From Brevundimonas sp. SGAir0440 (GTDB lineage Bacteria > Pseudomonadota > Alphaproteobacteria > Caulobacterales > Caulobacteraceae): a stretch of 64,000 bases of DNA. Below the pieces are notes generated by a model. The model made no database searches and had not been told where the DNA came from. It saw only the letters and a list, made by a program, of their open reading frames with translations. The stretch is from positions 930,001 through 994,000 of the forward strand of contig NZ_CP039435.1 of NCBI RefSeq assembly GCF_005484585.1, written 5' to 3'. The first letter of the stretch is position 1. Each line of letters starts with the position of its first letter. Shown piece after piece: positions 60,056 to 64,000 of the stretch. A program made the translations under genes and the position numbers.

Positions 60056-62877
60056 CACGCCGCCCGCGCCATGCGCGCTGAAACGAACCGTACCGTCCGC
60101 GCCAAAAACACATCCCTGGACATGGCTGCAAAGGTGCCGGTGTCGGGATCCGCTGCTCCGGGGTTCAACCAGAACTGCAGCGCCTCACAAGCAGCATCAA
60201 GACCAATCTGGCTCCGCGGAAGGGCCCATGCCGCGGTCCAATCCGCGAGGAAAACTGAGGCCTCTGCGAGATCGCTACCCGCGAACCCTCGCCGGCCAAG
60301 AACCCGCGCTCCCGACGTCGGTGCGATCAAATCCATCAACGGCGATCGCCCCGACGCCTCGAGCGCCGCTATCGCAGCTTCGCGCCACTGGTCGTCCGAG
60401 GCGCCGAAGTCCATATCGTCCGCGTCAAACTCAACCATTCGTCCATGGGCCTGCGCGTTCCGCAGCATCTCGGCGAACGCCTCGACGAGCGCTTGGTCGG
60501 CGCACGCATCATCAATGACACCTTCGTCTGTCCAATCCGGGCAGGACCGCGCCAGAGCCTCGCCGAAGCGACCGGCAAAATCGGCCCTATCAGTCGGATC
60601 AAGCGCGCCAGCTTGGTCTCCGACCGCGTGCGGTAGGATATTGTCGAATAGCAACATCGACGGCGAATCCGTCACAGCGCGCCCTTCCAGCGCATGCCAT
60701 TCTGGACCGCACAGGGCTGAAACGAGCGGGTCTTCAAATTGGCGGACGACGCGCACGCGCGCAGCGACAGAGGCAATGCTCCTTGCCTCGGCGGTGGCCC
60801 AAGCGCGACGTGAGCGAGCTAGGTCGATCAGGCCGCCGCCGTCCTCTCGTAGCCGCCGGCGCCCTTCGATTCCCGAGAAATTGCTGCCGAGATCCCCAAA
60901 TCCAAACTGATCAGGCGCCTCGATTCTTCCTGGTGCGGCGAGGCGCCCATCGTCGAAGCGGAAGGTCCGAAGGATGGCACCGCCGCCCGGTCCAGCAAGG
61001 TTGAACCGGAAGGGCCGCTGCGCTTGCGCGACCACTTCTTGAGTGGGCCGGCCGAGCCCTGCTCCAGGCTCCTCCGCCGACCAGTCGATATCACCGTCTC
61101 GCCGTCGCAAATGCACCGTATCCCAAGGGTGCCGCCCGACGCGCACCCGGAGCGTCGCACGCCCGGCCTGAAGGATTCTCAGCCGAATGTGCTCAGCCTG
61201 TAGTGCGTTGAGGATCAGGCTCGATTGAGCCAGCCCGGTCCCCTCGTCACTCAGTTCATCAGTGGCGTAGGCGATGATCTCATCGTCGATCATCGCAAGC
61301 ATCTCGACCGGCCAGCGGGCACCCGGGATGGGGCTTTGGATTTTCGCCAGTAGGCGCTCTTCGATCAGAGCGTCGAACGCGCTCTCCCTTTCGAACAGGA
61401 ACACACCCGGCGTCGCCGTCATTGGCTCGCGTGGAGCGCTCACCGTAAGGCCGTGAGCGGCCCCGTCCCGGCGGCTCAACTTCTCGATCCGCAGGCCTGC
61501 GCCATTGATCACGCAAAACGGCGTCTGCGCTGTCACGTGCCGCCGGGGAAGCGTAAGCGCGTCCTGCGGAGCGCGTGCTACCGTGTTTGTCGAAGATACG
61601 CTTCCGCCAAGCCACCTTGCTTCCGCCAGCAGCGCGCGATCATGGGGATCAGAAAGGTCCGCCCGCCGAACGGGGGCGCCGGCAACAACCCCCTCGGCAG
61701 CAAGGCTCTCAAACTTGCCCGCCTGGTCCACCACCCAGAGGTGGCCCTGGTCGAGGCGAATAGGCAATTCAATCCGATCGGCCTCGTCGCCCGCTCGCAG
61801 GAAAACGAGGGGCGCGTCCCAATCCACCGTGCGGCCCATAAGGGCCTCCGCGATCTCCGCTTCGTCCTCGAAGACAGTTCGCGCGTCGGCCGCGGCTGGC
61901 CCGTTTCCACCGGGTAGGGCCGTCAGCCGGATCACAATCGGAAGTGACCCAAACATGTTGTCGGAGGCCGTCCGCGACTGTCCCCAGAGCTTCGGACGCC
62001 AAGCTCTCGCTGACGCCTGCTTCCGGCCCAGTTCGACGAGCGGTGGAGGGAGACTTGGCCAACTGACCGAAAATACAAACTCTTCGCCGATCCGCCGCAA
62101 CCCCAGGGCCCCGCTCTCTGGCAGCAACGGCGTCGTGGTCGTCGGCCTGCGCCGTCTCGCCTCTCTCAACGCGAAAAAGGCCTCTGACTGGTGGGCAAAC
62201 GCAGCCTTGAGACGCTCGAAGGTCGGATCGGGCAGCGATCCCTTCCCATTGTCGCCCAGTAGCGCAGTAATCACACGCGCCGCCGGTCCCTCCGGCTGCA
62301 ACCAGTCCGACAGTCGGGCCCCTTCCCACGACTGAGCCCAGGCGCGAAGGGAGGAGAGGTCCGGCCTGCGCGTGCTGGTAGCTGAGGCCACGCCGGCGAC
62401 GGGCCCTCGCGCGAGCAGCCGGGAGACGGGCCCAGCCAATTCGTAGGGCATGAGCGCGTTTGCGATCGGCCACGCGATGATTGAAAACTGCGTCGCGAAT
62501 CCGCTGTCACTAGGTCGCTGTAGGGCGAAGCGGTCAGCAAGACTGCCGAACGCTGATGAAAGGAGGTGGCGCTGCCCGACCGGGATCGGCCGGCCCAGCA
62601 ACCCTTCAAACTTCCCCCAGAAGACCGTTCCAACGCCCTCGAACCGGTACCCGATCTCACTCGCCGCGGCACAAGCAGAGATGGGGTATTCCTTGATCAG
62701 CGCCTCGAAGTCGATGCCGCCCAAGAGTTGGGGGAGTTCGAGGAGCGGATCTGACCAAAGGGCTGCAGCATCGACTACCTCGATCATGGTGATGGTTCGG
62801 CCAAGGCTCCCATTCGCGAGCTTGCCCAGGTGAGCCTCCAGCCGAGCTTCGATTGTACTAAGCGTGTCCGCCCCCAT
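60055..62877 (-). CDS. unrecognised 940-residue partner of the SNF2-like helicase
   Basis: I do not recognise any family. The protein is large, soluble and Ala/Arg/Leu-rich, with alternating helical and strand-like parts. Examples are TMIEVVDAAALWSDPLLELP at the N-terminus, RRIGEEFVFSVSWPSLPPPL in the middle, and MLRNAQAHGRMVEFDADDMD and DLIAPTSGARVLGRRGFAGS near the end. No Walker, zinc or nuclease motif is evident. The start ATG 62877 follows GGGGTGATCC. It overlaps the helicase gene by one base, so the two are made together, probably in a complex. The helicase-plus-large-unknown layout resembles other defence pairs, but the identity is open. Confidence 0.75.
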   Translation of the reverse strand: MGADTLSTIEARLEAHLGKLANGSLGRTITMIEVVDAAALWSDPLLELPQLLGGIDFEALIKEYPISACAAASEIGYRFEGVGTVFWGKFEGLLGRPIPVGQRHLLSSAFGSLADRFALQRPSDSGFATQFSIIAWPIANALMPYELAGPVSRLLARGPVAGVASATSTRRPDLSSLRAWAQSWEGARLSDWLQPEGPAARVITALLGDNGKGSLPDPTFERLKAAFAHQSEAFFALREARRRRPTTTTPLLPESGALGLRRIGEEFVFSVSWPSLPPPLVELGRKQASARAWRPKLWGQSRTASDNMFGSLPIVIRLTALPGGNGPAAADARTVFEDEAEIAEALMGRTVDWDAPLVFLRAGDEADRIELPIRLDQGHLWVVDQAGKFESLAAEGVVAGAPVRRADLSDPHDRALLAEARWLGGSVSSTNTVARAPQDALTLPRRHVTAQTPFCVINGAGLRIEKLSRRDGAAHGLTVSAPREPMTATPGVFLFERESAFDALIEERLLAKIQSPIPGARWPVEMLAMIDDEIIAYATDELSDEGTGLAQSSLILNALQAEHIRLRILQAGRATLRVRVGRHPWDTVHLRRRDGDIDWSAEEPGAGLGRPTQEVVAQAQRPFRFNLAGPGGGAILRTFRFDDGRLAAPGRIEAPDQFGFGDLGSNFSGIEGRRRLREDGGGLIDLARSRRAWATAEARSIASVAARVRVVRQFEDPLVSALCGPEWHALEGRAVTDSPSMLLFDNILPHAVGDQAGALDPTDRADFAGRFGEALARSCPDWTDEGVIDDACADQALVEAFAEMLRNAQAHGRMVEFDADDMDFGASDDQWREAAIAALEASGRSPLMDLIAPTSGARVLGRRGFAGSDLAEASVFLADWTAAWALPRSQIGLDAACEALQFWLNPGAADPDTGTFAAMSRDVFLARTVRFVSARMARAA

Positions 62878-62948
62878 GGATCACCCCACACCTCGTCCGT
62901 CTTCACTTAAGCGCAAATTTGCTTGCCGGGACAGGAGAGTCGCCTAGG

Positions 62949-62978
62949 CGGCCTTGCCGAATAGCTGCGGCAAGGCCG
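62949..62978. terminator. inverted repeat between the HEPN gene and the helicase operon
   Basis: CGGCCTTGCCG at 62949-62959 and its exact complement CGGCAAGGCCG at 62968-62978, with an 8-base loop. It lies downstream of the HEPN gene on the minus strand and upstream of the 940-residue gene. No T-run follows, so a factor-dependent terminator or regulator site is equally possible. Confidence 0.4.
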
Positions 62979-63081
62979 AATGGCGGAGAGCGGACCTTGT
63001 AGCCCGTCTGAATGTCGCCTTTTGGAGGTCGGCGATAAAACCGCTCCTGGCGCTTGCGGGCCGTCGCTAGCTTTACGCTAC

Positions 63082-63942
63082 CTAAGCGCCACCTCGTTCG
63101 AGCAACTCGAGCTCGCCTGTGACGGCAACCCGATCGTATTCAGCTACGTCAGGCACCCGGCCGAGTTCGACTACGCGGCGAAGAAGTCGCGCTAGTAGAT
63201 CGCTGGCGAACTCGTACCCTCGGCGCAGCGTTTCGGCATCGCCACCACCCCCGTGCACCACTTTTGACCGAAGCTTATAGGCAGCTTTTACCGCCGCGAA
63301 GATCCTAGCTTTTTCGTCCCCACTGCCCTGTAGAAGGATCGCTGTGTTGAGCGCGAGCCGGCGAGTGATTTCTGCCTCGACCCCCACTAGGCCTTCGATC
63401 CCCGCCCAAAGCAGCATGATCCGGGCGTCGTCATCGGGAAGATATTGCGCATTGTTGTAGTACCGTTGCGCCGAAGTAAAAGCGTTATTGGAAAGCAGCT
63501 TCGCGAAGTCTCCATAGTGGTCGGCAGCCCATCGCAGGTTCTCTGGCGTCGCTGCGACGGCGCGGGGCAAGGGCTTGAAGACCAAGTTTCGGTTGGCGAT
63601 CGCGAAGCCTGCACTTTGAGAGTAGCTGTAGAGCGGCATCACCGGAGCAGCGATAGCAAGGCCCAGCAAGCTAAACGTCCACAGCGAATTCCAAGCCTTT
63701 GCCGCAAGTAACTCGCCGCCTTGAGGCTCGCAGACTACCAGCGAGAAATCGGCGAGCCGTTCCATTACAATCAGCGCGGCGTCTTCGCTCAGCTGGCCCA
63801 CCGTCGTCCCGAACGAAGTCTGACGCATCGGCGTCCCAGCAGAGATCGTGACGCCGTCGGCGAGTTTGAAATCGGACGTGACGGTCAGGCCATGCCCGAC
63901 GATTTGGACCTGATGGCCTGGCCCGACTACAATCCCAACCAT
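63082..63942 (-). CDS. ApeA-like HEPN-domain protein
   Basis: A 286-residue protein. The C-terminal half (about 165-265) is an ApeA-like HEPN domain: IMLLWAGIEGLVGVEAEITR, RRLALNTAILLQGSGDEKAR, then YKLRSKVVHGGGGDA with the HEPN catalytic-type motif Arg225-x4-His230. The N-terminal 130 residues have no recognised domain and include a short hydrophobic stretch. HEPN domains are often metal-independent RNases in abortive-infection and toxin-antitoxin systems, so an anti-phage RNase effector is plausible. The start is ATG 63942, after GAAGG. It precedes the 940-residue gene by about 200 bases on the same strand. Confidence 0.72.
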   Translation of the reverse strand: MVGIVVGPGHQVQIVGHGLTVTSDFKLADGVTISAGTPMRQTSFGTTVGQLSEDAALIVMERLADFSLVVCEPQGGELLAAKAWNSLWTFSLLGLAIAAPVMPLYSYSQSAGFAIANRNLVFKPLPRAVAATPENLRWAADHYGDFAKLLSNNAFTSAQRYYNNAQYLPDDDARIMLLWAGIEGLVGVEAEITRRLALNTAILLQGSGDEKARIFAAVKAAYKLRSKVVHGGGGDAETLRRGYEFASDLLARLLRRVVELGRVPDVAEYDRVAVTGELELLERGGA

Positions 63943-64000
63943 CGTGCCTTCATCCCTCGGTGGAAGAGCTGCCTAGCGAGTTACGTGTTGGCGGCTGTCA
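63943..64000. other. window edge, no gene identified
   Basis: The 58 bases upstream of the HEPN gene contain its ribosome-binding site and probably its promoter; the window ends here. Confidence 0.3.

Noticed and set aside
62980..63195. 71-codon plus-strand frame between the HEPN and 940-residue genes
   Set aside because: It overlaps the HEPN gene antisense and has no ribosome-binding site or recognisable sequence.
46823..63942. Possible DISARM, BREX, Zorya or Dpd system
   Set aside because: There is no DrmB-type DUF1998 partner with phospholipase D, no PglZ or BrxC, no ZorA/B motor, and no tRNA-guanine-transglycosylase-like DpdA. The DUF4338 plus giant DUF1998-type helicase combination fits Druantia better.
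1..64000. CRISPR array
   Set aside because: I saw no regularly spaced direct repeats of 23-40 bases and no cas gene.

Overview
The window is GC-rich and gene-dense, with many short overlaps (ATGA, GTGA, TGATG) between consecutive genes. The gene content suggests an alphaproteobacterium, most likely a Caulobacterales member such as Brevundimonas: long CHASE3 and multi-PAS sensor kinases beside CheR/CheB, a TetR-EmrAB-NodT efflux operon, Ohr/OhrR, a PQQ-dependent membrane glucose dehydrogenase, and DUF3597, DUF3606 and HdeD stress proteins. The genus is an inference from gene families only. I saw no rRNA, tRNA or CRISPR array.

Layout. 1-408 is a decayed IS3-type transposase. 584-6863 holds hdeD and then, transcribed leftward, a tightly coupled efflux operon (tetR, MFS pump, HlyD adaptor, NodT outer-membrane factor, MipA/OmpV protein) with inverted repeats in front of the repressor. 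7366-11978 holds a second TetR, a lipoprotein hydrolase, a DUF4105 protein, and ohr-ohrR behind a perfect 20-bp palindrome. 12188-18157 is a leftward signalling operon: hybrid kinase, CheR, receiver-less CheB, REC-kinase. 18345-24560 is scarred by transposon debris (IS481, IS110, IS3) around a PYROXD2-like oxidoreductase with its TetR, an esterase, a truncated DUF4287/DUF5655 gene and a frameshifted DUF892 gene. 24746-28147 is a rightward envelope/stress cluster. 28278-28769 is a chimeric proA fragment, followed by gcd with a complete IS1380-family element just upstream. 33068-38234 holds small stress genes, a multi-PAS hybrid kinase and a divergent single-domain response regulator.

38551-43605 begins with an IS3 fragment and then holds a compact phage-like cassette (ParB-methyltransferase, DUF5681, large terminase) with no capsid or portal genes. 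43736-44119 is a head-on junction of two broken genes.

44270-63942 is a defence island of about 20 kb. It contains an Eco29kI-type restriction-modification set with Vsr; a rightward operon of a DruA-like protein, a 2,036-residue DruE-like helicase, a NERD-UvrD nuclease/helicase and an unrecognised 320-residue protein; and, converging on it with a 3-base gap, a leftward operon of a 940-residue unrecognised protein and a RapA/SNF2-like helicase, preceded by a HEPN protein. The Druantia-like operon lacks DruB/C/D, carries NERD-UvrD instead, and meets a second helicase module end to end. This is the best candidate in the window for an undescribed defence system.
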